This document shows positions 27,091 to 37,000 of a DNA stretch of 52,291 bases, piece by piece. The first letter of the stretch is position 1. Every line of letters begins with the position of its first letter. Origin of the DNA: a virus; the IMG/VR virus record IMGVR_UViG_3300006868_000026, positions 1 through 52,291 of that record; one strand, written 5' to 3'. The notes beneath the pieces were generated by a model. The model saw nothing but the letters and a program-made list of their open reading frames with translations. It was not told the DNA's origin and searched no databases. A program made the translations under genes and the position numbers.

Positions 27091-28210
27091 TTGCCTGTAA
27101 ATAGCCCTCAAGTCCTGTGGACTTATTCCATATATATGCTTGCCCTGTTCTTTTAGCTTCATACCCCATTTGCTTATGCCATTCATCGTTAGGACAAATA
27201 GAAGGTATGAACCGTACTTTGATACCTCTGTACTCATTTACCATTTCTTTGTGGAGATGCCCGCAGTGCACTTCTCGGTGTTCTGTACGTGCAAACATCT
27301 CTGGTTTTTCAGTTGCCATTATTAGTGGCATGTCTGCAGGTTTCTCCTTATCACCATGTGTGAACATGATCATGTTCGTGCCATACTCGTAGTACTTGCG
27401 TGAATCATAGTCATTGTCCACGGTGACATTGGCATCATTTCTATACCATCCTGCTAACACATCTCCTGCATAGAACATGCGTTCGTAGTCATGGTTACCT
27501 GATACAACGATTACATCTACCGGTGCTCTTTGCTTAAGGAAGTCGATCGCAGTAGTCATCAGTTGCCAGTAACCTCTAAAGGTATCCTTCCACCCAGCAG
27601 AGTCCTGCTGTGGTGTCCCTTTGGTTGTAGTACCTCTCATACCCTCAGAGTTCATACCGTCATTACCGATGGGAAGTATGAATCTTTCTATATCAAGTCC
27701 CGCCGCTTTTCTCCAGAGTTCTTCCACCACCTTCATGTACTGCTTCTCAACCTGATCAAGTGTCAGGCTATGAAGCTTTCCGTAGTGGATGTCGGGCAAT
27801 GAGATCTCGTACGCTACTGGCTCAAGAGCAGGCTTGTAGTCTACTCTGTTAACCTTGGGGCTGTACTTAGCTGCAAAGCTTTCTATCTCATCTTTGATTG
27901 CTTCGACGCTCATTGAGTCACCCTTTGTGACTACAGAGAATCTCTGCTGTCCTGACACAGTCTGCCAGAACTTTACACTAGAAACGTCGGACGGGCTGAT
28001 GCCGTTCTTGTCAAGGAACTGTTCGAACTCACTAATGACACTCTCGTTATCATTCGTGTTTTCTTCATTACGTGCCAGCTTCCTGGCTTCGTACAACGCT
28101 GTCTCACAATCTTCGATAGGGCAATTAAGTCTCTCAGATAGTACGTCAGCGCTTTTCTTAAGGTATCCTCGCCTCTCGGCGATGAAGTCTTTGATTTCGT
28201 TTACAGTCAT
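27077..28210 (-). CDS. Calcineurin-like metallophosphoesterase (377 aa)
   Basis: All motifs of the calcineurin-like phosphoesterase fold are present in order: PDIHYG (D140, H142), GND (182-184), GNHD (238-241), THGD (H285) and GHLH (317-320). These bind a two-metal centre that hydrolyses phosphomonoesters or phosphodiesters. The spacing and single domain resemble SbcD/Mre11- or UDG-associated phage phosphoesterases more than protein phosphatases. Residues 1-60 form an extra helical N-terminal region, possibly helix-turn-helix. It overlaps the holin gene by four bases (ATGA) and lies within structural genes, so it is expressed late; a role in DNA-end processing, nucleotide signalling or host-factor dephosphorylation cannot be told apart from sequence. 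Fold is certain; substrate unknown. Confidence 0.85.
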   Translation of the reverse strand: MTVNEIKDFIAERRGYLKKSADVLSERLNCPIEDCETALYEARKLARNEENTNDNESVISEFEQFLDKNGISPSDVSSVKFWQTVSGQQRFSVVTKGDSMSVEAIKDEIESFAAKYSPKVNRVDYKPALEPVAYEISLPDIHYGKLHSLTLDQVEKQYMKVVEELWRKAAGLDIERFILPIGNDGMNSEGMRGTTTKGTPQQDSAGWKDTFRGYWQLMTTAIDFLKQRAPVDVIVVSGNHDYERMFYAGDVLAGWYRNDANVTVDNDYDSRKYYEYGTNMIMFTHGDKEKPADMPLIMATEKPEMFARTEHREVHCGHLHKEMVNEYRGIKVRFIPSICPNDEWHKQMGYEAKRTGQAYIWNKSTGLEGYLQANVRV

Positions 28211-28653
28211 GTGTTTGGTTTACGACTCTTTTCAATTGTTCTACCTGCGAAGTATGCACCGAATGCAGTAAGCATAAGTATCTCGAGCAGAGATACATAG
28301 CTGTCCTTTACATTGAAAGGCCATGCGTCCATGGAGTCTGCTATCATTGTAGCCATGAACATCACCATCAAACAGATCAGTGTGACGGGTCTGATGTACT
28401 TCGCAAGCTTTACATCGCTACCCATGTCGGCTTTCCACCGCTCAGTAACGTTGTTTTGAAATGCTATCTCAGCATCTATCTTAGCCTTTGCTTCGGCTGG
28501 ATCAATCCCTGGCTCTTTGTCCAAGAGATTCTTTACGACACCAAGTGCACCTTGGTCAGGGAGTAGGTCACCTACTGTACTAAGTACGTTAGGTGCCTTC
28601 TCCTTTAACCATTTGCCAAGGCCGGTATCTTTTATTTTTTTACGCTCACTCAT
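28207..28653 (-). CDS. Holin-like membrane protein, GTA-holin type (148 aa)
   Basis: A 148-residue protein with a soluble N-terminal half and two clear transmembrane segments: about 88-108 (following KYIRP) and 117-138. The block ERWKADMGSDVKLAKYIRPV (71-90) matches the Glu-Arg-Trp-x-x-Asp-Met ... Ile-Arg-Pro signature of the GTA_holin_3TM family. A holin would permeabilise the inner membrane for lysis. It overlaps both neighbours by four bases (ATGA). No endolysin or spanin is in this window, so the partner is outside it. An ejection-channel or virion-associated role is a lesser alternative. Confidence 0.7.
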   Translation of the reverse strand: MSERKKIKDTGLGKWLKEKAPNVLSTVGDLLPDQGALGVVKNLLDKEPGIDPAEAKAKIDAEIAFQNNVTERWKADMGSDVKLAKYIRPVTLICLMVMFMATMIADSMDAWPFNVKDSYVSLLEILMLTAFGAYFAGRTIEKSRKPNT

Positions 28654-29039
28654 TTTGCTGCTCCAGCTAGAACTTCAAGACGAATGCCGTTTGAATCATT
28701 ACCGTAGAGCTTAAGATCATCTCCTGTCTCAGTTCTCCAGGGGAACAGTGTAAACTGCCCAGGGCCGAGTCTCATGATCTGTTGGCTGCCTATGATTACA
28801 TACAAGTACTTGCCAGTAGCTGTAGCCCGGTTCTTAAGAAAAACCAGAACGTTCTTATCTGCTCCGTAGGTAGATACTTGCAACATTGTCTCAGCAGCAC
28901 CACTAGTGGTTGCCGTAATGCTACGTATGTATCTGTCTACGTCCGAGTCTAGCGTATATGCTTTATCGTTCCTAGACGCAAAAGCGTTAGTGAATATGTT
29001 CTTAGACTGCAGCTGCAGCGTTGTATTAATCGAGGCCAT
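28650..29039 (-). CDS. Small beta-rich virion-type protein (129 aa)
   Basis: A 129-residue protein with a Thr/Ser/Asn-rich N-terminus (MASINTTLQLQSKNIFTNAF) and a beta-rich body: YIRSITATTSGAAET, VLVFLKNRATATGKYLYVII, MRLGPGQFTLFPWRTETGDD. Strand order and the Leu-Gly-Pro-Gly-x-Phe-x-x-Phe-Pro-Trp turn are like those in capsid-decorating or fibre-connecting proteins of marine phages. It resembles the C-terminal half of the 129-residue protein at 24073-24462. It overlaps the 138-residue gene by 14 bases and the holin gene by four. Virion role inferred. Confidence 0.55.
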   Translation of the reverse strand: MASINTTLQLQSKNIFTNAFASRNDKAYTLDSDVDRYIRSITATTSGAAETMLQVSTYGADKNVLVFLKNRATATGKYLYVIIGSQQIMRLGPGQFTLFPWRTETGDDLKLYGNDSNGIRLEVLAGAAK

Positions 29040-29442
29040 CAGTAATTATTTGTAGTATTTTTTCTACCTGCTCTCCTGTAATGTCATCAGGAAGCTGGTC
29101 TTCTCTTACGGGGTGAAGCTGGAGAGTAACGCTTTCATCAAGCATGTCCTCAACCTTTTTCATTTGGTCCTTGCGCTCTTCGATCAAGTCCTTGTTGTCT
29201 TCCTCCAACTGGTCCATAGCTTCTTTGTCTTGTGCTTCGACGAGATCTCTCATCTGGATAGACACAGTTTGGAAAGCCGGTGAGGGAACAGCTGCCTGTT
29301 CAATTGGGTTAAGGATGTGACGAATCTCCTTCATGTTCTTGCCGACAAGCATAGCGAAGCGAGAGCCTTTAATGTCCTTAACTCCTTCCAGTCCTCTGTA
29401 CAAGTTGAGGAGTTCACGGTTAGTACCTTCAAAATTGATCAT
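29026..29442 (-). CDS. Coiled-coil protein, first gene of a promoter-led operon (138 aa)
   Basis: A 138-residue helical protein. The N-terminus (LYRGLEGVKDIKGSRFAMLV, then GKNMKEIRHILNPIEQA) and PSPAFQTVSIQMRDL are followed by a charged coiled coil (about 66-110) and a C-terminal LPDDITGEQVEKILQIITDG. I recall this series (Gly-x-Lys/Arg-Phe-Ala ... Lys-Asn ... Pro-Ser-Pro-x-Phe ... Arg ... Leu-Pro-x-x-Ile-Thr) from small proteins near tail genes of many phages; function is not established. It lies 40 bases after the fibre gene, behind a TAnnTTTGC promoter. Likely an assembly or chaperone-like protein; this is inference. Confidence 0.55.
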   Translation of the reverse strand: MINFEGTNRELLNLYRGLEGVKDIKGSRFAMLVGKNMKEIRHILNPIEQAAVPSPAFQTVSIQMRDLVEAQDKEAMDQLEEDNKDLIEERKDQMKKVEDMLDESVTLQLHPVREDQLPDDITGEQVEKILQIITDGLD

Positions 29443-29466
29443 AATGTTTGGGTTATAGGTTTATAT

Positions 29467-29475
29467 GCAAATTTA
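29467..29475 (-). promoter_or_regulatory. Bacteroidota-type -7 promoter element
   Basis: Minus-strand TAAATTTGC (TAnnTTTGC) lies in the 40-base gap between the fibre gene stop (29483) and the ATG at 29442, one of the few true gaps here. It leaves an AT-rich leader of about 24 bases, unlike the two elements placed three bases from an ATG. No good TTTG -33 match at normal spacing was seen. It would drive the small-gene string down to the neck and muzzle genes. Confidence 0.5.
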
Positions 29476-29482
29476 CACAGAA

Positions 29483-31096
29483 TTAGTTTATAACTAGGAA
29501 GTTGACTCTCATAACTCCTGCAGTTGTACCAGAGTTTTCTTGGTTGTGCAGGAGTATAGTGAATGTACCTGTACCTTGGTTACCTAGAGATACTGAGTAT
29601 CTAGCGTTAGCTGTCCCAGTCTTATCGAACAAGGTCAGTAGTATGAGTGAGTTTGCAGTTACTAAGCTGTTGCTTACATCAAAGGATGCGGTCGCGTCCC
29701 CTGCCAAAGTACAGGTGCTGCAAAGTGTTATCTTACCACTTGTAGTATTGAGAGTTACCCCATCTACAAACCCTGCTGTAGCTCCTTGAGTCACTGATCC
29801 CATACCTGTATGTATGATTCCGTGATCAGCGGCTGTGAGGGTTATGTCCCCGTCTGCAACTGTGAGGTCACCTGAAGTGATGTTAACTTGACCACCCGCG
29901 ACTCTGAGACTACCGTTGTTTACAGTAACGTTTTGAGACTCGTCTACGGTAAGTGCATCAGTATCTGCTGTACGAATCTTTACGCTGCCATCTGTACCAC
30001 TACCAGCTTTACGGCCTCCGTTAATTGTCAGTGCGCCCCCACTACCGTTAGTATCACCGTCTCCAGCTTTGATTGTGACGTCTCCGCCTGCGTTACCTGT
30101 ACCAGATGCACTTGCGCCTTGTATTGTAAAGTTGGATGTCGCTCCAGTGATGGTGTTCTTTACCGACAGGGTTTGGCTGTTACTGCCTGTGGTACCCAGA
30201 GAAATGTTGTTGGCTACGTTGAGGTCAGATGTGAAGTAAGCTGTAGGGGTAGCACTACCTATGAAGACTTTACCTGATGTGTCTATGTTAATGCCTTCGT
30301 TGGTTACGTCGTTGCTTATCCAACCACTGCCCATCCCCAGGTTGTTGTCGTCAAAGTCTACGTTGGCTGTTATACTACCAATGCTGGAAGATATCTCTAT
30401 CGCACCTGCAGTATTGTTTATTGACACATTTGTGCCGGCAGTCAATGTAGACCATGCAGGCTTACCTGTAGTCTCATTGTGTATGAGAACCTGACCGTTT
30501 GCTGTAGGTGTGACTTGCTGTATGTCATTTGTGTCGTTACCAAACAACACCCCACCTTTTACAATAGAGGACAACCCTGTACCACCGTTTGCTTCTGGAA
30601 GAATACCAGCTACATCTGTAGTAAGGGTAACTGTAGTCAGGTACTCATTGGTAGTGTTCCTAAAGTTGCTGAGGTCGTAGTTAGAGGGGTCCCACGCCAA
30701 GAGGATGTTACCCTTCGTAGTGTCGTTGGCGTCTGTTTCTTCAACAATCTGTATGGGGCAGTTTGCATTGTTGTGCTCTCCGGCACTTGGCATTGATATG
30801 CTCCCGTCAAAGTCTACTCTAAATCCTTTGAAGATGAGTGTATTGTTGTCTATACCTGTAGTGGTATCTGCGCTACCTCCTCCCACGAACAGCTTTGAAG
30901 AGTTTCCTATATTAACCAAGGACGTGCTGTTTGCACCGTTGTTATGTGCAAGCGTTCCGTTGTTCAGTTTAGGGAACACGTCTGTAATAGGCAGCTGGAA
31001 TGATCTACCCGTACTTCCATTGGACAGGAGCAGTACGTCGTCAGCCGTAGTTTCCCTTTTAGATTTTACCGGTAGTGATGTAAGTCTTTTAGCCAT
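29483..31096 (-). CDS. Tail or head fibre protein (537 aa)
   Basis: A 537-residue fibre-type protein. The N-terminus (RLTSLPVKSKRETTADDVLL) has the Leu-Pro-Val-Lys/Thr ... Ala-Asp-Asp-x-Leu-Leu anchor pattern found at the start of Bacteroidota phage fibres. Residues 166-235 contain the fibre repeat: ILPEANGGTGLSS (165-177), VLFGN, GQVLIHNETTGKPAWSTL and TAGTNVSI. From 280 on, Asn/Thr/Gly/Asp-rich repeats follow (SGDLTVADGDITLTAADHG and similar), as in beta-helical shafts. The C-terminal 80 residues, with a CSTC, form a knob-like beta region. It follows the giant 2289-residue gene by one base. Host adsorption or surface display is the likely role. Fibre call is good; whether it sits on tail or capsid is unknown. 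Confidence 0.75.
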   Translation of the reverse strand: MAKRLTSLPVKSKRETTADDVLLLSNGSTGRSFQLPITDVFPKLNNGTLAHNNGANSTSLVNIGNSSKLFVGGGSADTTTGIDNNTLIFKGFRVDFDGSISMPSAGEHNNANCPIQIVEETDANDTTKGNILLAWDPSNYDLSNFRNTTNEYLTTVTLTTDVAGILPEANGGTGLSSIVKGGVLFGNDTNDIQQVTPTANGQVLIHNETTGKPAWSTLTAGTNVSINNTAGAIEISSSIGSITANVDFDDNNLGMGSGWISNDVTNEGINIDTSGKVFIGSATPTAYFTSDLNVANNISLGTTGSNSQTLSVKNTITGATSNFTIQGASASGTGNAGGDVTIKAGDGDTNGSGGALTINGGRKAGSGTDGSVKIRTADTDALTVDESQNVTVNNGSLRVAGGQVNITSGDLTVADGDITLTAADHGIIHTGMGSVTQGATAGFVDGVTLNTTSGKITLCSTCTLAGDATASFDVSNSLVTANSLILLTLFDKTGTANARYSVSLGNQGTGTFTILLHNQENSGTTAGVMRVNFLVIN

Positions 31097-31097
31097 T

Positions 31098-34000
31098 TTA
31101 GAATATTATTTCGTTCCCGTCTTCGTCTTGGAATCCTATGGATGAATTACCACCAAAGTCCTGGGTTCTGTTGTTAGGACCAATGCCCTGTCCTTCGTTA
31201 CTTTCATAGATGCCTGAGTTTGCAAGTGGATCTATCTCACAGTTGTCGCAGTATCTCTTGATGAAATCCACGAATGTCTGGAAGTAGTTCTCTGGGTTGC
31301 CCCCGCTTTGGAACTTGACGTTGATGCACGCTTCCCACACTCTTTGCTTTTTGTCTGCTGTTACTCCTGGGAGTGTCATTCCAGGAGACCAATCTGACTT
31401 TGCAGTGTAGTAGCTTGACGTACTCACTCCGTTCACGACCCTCGTGTACTTGACTGTAGTTCCTTTTCTGTAGTTGCTACTTGCAGCGAATCTTTGATAT
31501 CTGCCTGCAGCCCACCTTGCTTTACAGTCGATCTCTTTCATTCTATTGCTGAAGCCTCTAACCTTACCGTTTCTCTTGACCCCGGCTTCATAGTTATCGC
31601 AGTCAAACAAACAATCAAGGTTGTTCTTTGAGCCTTCGATGAACAAGTATGCAATAAGAGCAAGCTTGGTTGTATCTACGTCATCCAGGTGTATGCCTGC
31701 TTTGAGTCGGAACATGTACTTAAGTGCATCTCCGCTGGCGCAGGACATCAGTACCTGAGTCAACCAGTCTTTGTCGTACTCTTCATTTAGAGCTGCTTCC
31801 TCGAATATCGGGTTGCATACAATTGTAGTAGTTGTGAACGTTTCGATGGGCTCACACTCATTGTTTGCTACACTCTGCTCGCATGGTTGTTGTCCAGGGT
31901 TGCACAACTCTGGATTTAGCAAACACTCTGGATTACAATCGTTGCCTACACAAGGACAGTCACCGGTCTCTAGGCAGTTCACGATAGGTGGATTTACACA
32001 GTCCGGGTTGTTCGGGTCTGGGCAGGGATCTTCGACGCAGCCCTCTCCTGTTGGGTCATCTTCACAATCTGTACATCCTGCACCATTACAAGCGTAAGTG
32101 CACTGGCCGTTGTCTGCATTTTCCCCTCTACACTCAGGGTCGTAGTTAGTCGCACTTTGATCCGCGCAGCACTTACCTCCTCCCTCGCAATCTCTGAGGC
32201 TTGCACTGAATCCTCTACTTCCTGCTGTTAGTGTTTCATCTGCACGTTTGTCGCATAGAAGACACTCTGGGTGTGTTGGGTACAAGTCGCAGAAGTCACA
32301 TGTAGTGCAGTACACACAAGTGCCATCGTCAATTGTTGCGTCTGGGTCGTAGTTCTCGGCCCCAGGGTCAGTGCAACCTGCTACGTTGTCTGGACAGTCA
32401 TCCGGGTTTGTAAACTGGTTACAAGGTTGAGGACAGTCATCTGTGTTCGTTATCATGTCAATGACATGATAAGTTTGCTCATCTGCGAACTGACCAAACT
32501 CTGCAATACAGTCTTCAAGTCCCCCGAAGTTTTCACCAACAGCTGTTGCGTCGATGTGGGGTACTACAAACAGAAGGTATTGACCCCCAGTTAAGTCGTT
32601 GGTTGGTCCAAAGAGCGCACCTAACGGAACATTTATTTCATATTCAGAACCCGCTAAACTTTCCCCTATACCAAATGGGTCACCGTTTGTTATAGGTGTG
32701 GTAGTCATATCCCCAACTCCTATGAAGGCTGCAGCAGTATTACTCATAGTCAGGAATTCTCCTTCTCCTAGGCCTTGTATAGCGGTTACGTTGTTGTCGT
32801 AGAAGACCATGGCCTCACCAACAACGTTGATGTTTCCTCCGCTTACGTAGGCTACGAACAGTACAAAGTTTCCTTCGTTAGCTCCAAGTGCTCCTGTTGG
32901 GCTTGATACCGAGTAGTCTTGGACTGTGACAGTCATACTGCCATCGTAGTTCGGGTCGTAGTAATAGTACGGCTCTCCTCCATCACTGGGCTCTGCTACG
33001 TAAACGCAATCTGAGCTTGCTCTGGTTGACTCTACGTCCGTTATGAATATAGAGTTAAGTGCATCATTGAATATTTCTTCGCATGGTATGTACTCGCAGG
33101 AACCATCATCGGAGTTTGCATCCGGGTTGAAGTTCACCGCTGTCTCGTCCATACATCCCTCTACCAAGTCTACGCAGTCTTCTGAAGTTGACACGTATGA
33201 GATAAGTTCTGCGGGGCAGATTACTGATGTTGGGTTACCGTCATCGTCTACTATGTAATCTACTACATCCAGCAGACTTACAAACTGGCCGCTGTTATCT
33301 ATAAGTCCAGTTGCTTGAAGTGTAACTCCTATCACAGCCTCACCCACAGATCCGTTGTTATCCTGATCGAAGTCAAAAGGACCTGCATTTATAACAGCAT
33401 TTGCTCCCTGGAATGTGCTGATCACTGACTGTGTTATAGCTATCTCTGGATTAGGTACGTAGAGACCGTTTTCTACTATGTGAGAAACTACTGTCTGTTC
33501 AAGAATACCATCTACAGTTATCTCAACTATGTAATAGAATGCAAATCCTGTCTGCGGTTCAATGAGTTGATATGCATCTCCTAGAGTTCCACCTTGTCCT
33601 GGGTCTGACTGTACAAAGAATCCATCGATAAGAATGCTGAAATTAGCTTCTCCGTACACATTTCCATTCTCGTCTGGTCCGACGCAGTCTGTAGCTATTT
33701 CTGTAAGACACCAAGAGTAGAAGTTGCCGCAAGTTACACTTTCGTCCTCTCCTTGGAACTCACATATTCTTGAGTTGAGCAATCCTGTAGATATACCATC
33801 CTCAGATGTTACACAGAAGTTAGGTGTAAATACACCGGAGCCATCTGCGAGGAATGTATTAAATTGGTCTGTTGGGGTGTTTACTCCAGGGTAGAAACTT
33901 ACTCCATCCCATGGAGTTCCTTGCCACGGAGCATTGTCTGCTCCTGCATAGTTTCCTGCGGAAGTTGATGTTGGATCAGTACATTCACAGTATTCCACGA

Positions 34001-37000
34001 AGAAGTGGTAGGCCATGTAGTAGAACTGCTTCTGACCGCAAGTCTGTAGTGGTTGGAATCTAAGTACAGCTACATATTCTCTTCCTGCTTCTAGCCCTAT
34101 GTCTGTTACTGTACTTGCATCATCGGGATCAAAGTTTCTAAAGTAGAATGAACTAGCATCACCAGTGTACTGGTTTGCTAGTGTTGCTACCTCATCGAAA
34201 CTTTCCAACCCAACTCCAGAGAAGTTCCCAAATATATCATAGTACACATTTGTTTGTGCAAATGTTGATCCGTCTCCATTGCTTTCTACCGCCCAACCAT
34301 TACCGAACGTGTTAGCGGGCACAGTTCTGTTCTGCCAGTCGTCGTACGTATATATCTGACATACCCACCTAGAAGCAAGCTCAGAAGTAATCATATCGTT
34401 TAGTGCAACCTGATACCCACCACTATAGCTATCGTTGCCTAATTGCTGTTGAGAGCCTTGGTCAGATGCAGGTACAAGACGGTCAAGCAAAGCATCATGC
34501 CTCATAGCGAAGTATGTAAAGGCTGTATTAGGTCCTCCTCCTGATCCGCTTGTTAACGCGTTCTCTGAAGTGTTTACTGCATTAAACAAGTTACCATCCT
34601 GCCAGTCATAAATATCTGGGCTTGACGTTGGTACGTCAGCCAGTCCCCCTCCAACATTTCCTATATATGTAGCGGGGGCTGTTCCGTATAGTCCGTTTGC
34701 GCTAACACTGTCTACGTTTCCAGGAGTTGTATTTATAAGAAGTGGAAGTGCTTGCACAAAGTGTAAGGCATTTGCATCCGAGTCTAAGGCAGTTTCGCAG
34801 AAGTAACAACTGCCGTCATCCACGTTGGCGTTAGGATTGAAGTTCACTGCGTTTTCATCAGTGCACCCTTTAATAGAATTATCTGGATCTCCGTCGCCGT
34901 CGTTATCTTCAAATCCTGTGTCAATAGTGTGATCTCCTATTACAACAAACTTCCTATTTCTGTATGGGGGTTTGTCTTTGGATACGTCGCTGCACTCTGT
35001 AGTAATACCTAACGACAGTATAGAACATTCTACCTCTGTGTTTTCCCAGCTCTGTGTCCATCCCAAGTCTACATGAGCTCTTTTAGGATCGGTTCCTGCT
35101 ATTGCTAGGCTTCCTGCTGAGAACAACAGCATATGTCTGTGAGGTTCATCATCACTTGAGGCAGCACTGTTATATCCGGCTCCACCTATCGTGGCAAATA
35201 CTCTTGCTTCATCTGCTGAGTCATGAACAAAGAACTGCAGGTCTTGATCTATGTATGGATCTCTGCCGGGAAAATACTTGTATGTAAAAGTATTAGTATC
35301 AGCTAAGACATCCGTTGGATCAGCCAAACTGAGGCCCAAGAACTCTGTTTGGAAGATGTCACCGTACCCATTAAATCCTAGGCCAAACTCAGAGAGAAGG
35401 ACTGTCTGAGTGGAGTTGGTTGTTGTTCTGTACTCTACAGAGGTTGCAGCGGCGAGCGTTCCGTCAGCGAGGTAGTTTAAGGCGTAGCCGTTATCTACAT
35501 TGGCGTTTCCTGTTACTGAGAAGTATGAGTTTACGTACAGCAGTGATGGAAAGGCATCTGCACCACCTGTCCCCGTTTCTGAGTACTGATCAGTTACAAC
35601 GTTTCTAGGATATATGACTACTGTTTCAAACCTTTTGCTGTCAGGGCTAGTGCCCTTTCCGACTTCGCCTACAGGTAGTGACTCTACAACATTTCTACAT
35701 CCGCACCGGTCATAGTCTAGTTCCTCGTTACATAGAGACAAGTTTCTGAATCTAACTAAGCTTGTTTCGTTTTCGTCCCCTAAAACAGCCCACGTTGCTT
35801 CAGAATTTTTATCTGTGCAGAAAGTTGAGTTTACACCATTAATGCCGTTGGCAGCTATAGCGTATGTGGGAGGTAGTGTTGAACTGCCCCCTCCGGAAGT
35901 AACGTTAACTCGGTACTTAACTCGGTGTAGGGTGTCTCCAGCTCCCTGCTCTGTTATTGGAGAAAACCCATAAACGTCAGTAAAAGTTGGTATGTCTGAA
36001 GTAGCCCAAGGCGCATAATCGTCATTACTAATCGCTATAGCTTGAGGAGACTCTGCGTATACAAATGCTGTATAAGTGAAGAGCACAGAACTTGACAAGT
36101 TCTGACTGTTAACAGCGGCTGATGCTACTGTGGGCCACCCAGAAGTTAACCCTGTAGATGCTGGCGTAAAGCCGGCTTCTCCTCCTCCTATGTTAGCTCC
36201 TATGGTTCTTGAGGCGTTGTAAAAGGTTTGGTGTATTCTGGTTGCATGGTACACACCAGAGAACAATTTATCATATGCTGGAACCAGTTCTTGGTTCTCC
36301 GAGGTAGAAATATAGTTTTGGAAACTGTGCGCTGACGTGTTGTCTGGGTCAGCCCCCATGTAAAATGCATTTGATATAAAGTCCTGCCACCCTATATTTC
36401 CGATAAGTACTGCGTTTAAAGCCTCAAGACGCATATACTGACTGCCTCCTAGAGCTGTCTGGTTAGAGGCATCAGGATTGCCTGACGCTTCATTGTATGA
36501 TGATTGAAAAGCCCAACTAGCATACCAAGCCCAAATGTTTACGTCATTTGAGTTGATTGCACTACCTACACCATTTGTAATGTTGTAGTTAGTAGTTGAG
36601 TTTATGGTGAAGTTAGTGTTCTCCCACTTATAGAAAGTAACATAGTGCATAAACTCAGACTGAGCATGCGGGTAGTAAGGACTTCTGTAGATACCTCTGT
36701 CTGGGTGTACTCTCAGATTCTCACACCTAGCGTTGGATCTGGTTGCTGAGTCATCATACCCGTAGGTATCTCCTAGTTCATATCCTTGGTTTGGTATGCC
36801 TAGACCTGTAGGTAGGAAATCACCACCCACGGTCTGTGGTAGGTAAGACCCACCTATAGAAGACGCACCGTATTTTGTATCTCCGTAACTAGGTCCTACT
36901 ACGTACTTCCAGGCATAGAGTCCATAATTTATATATCCATGGGTTTCCCCTATGTTTAGTTGTGGTCCGTGGAATTCAAGCAAGCTGAATTGATCGCCCT

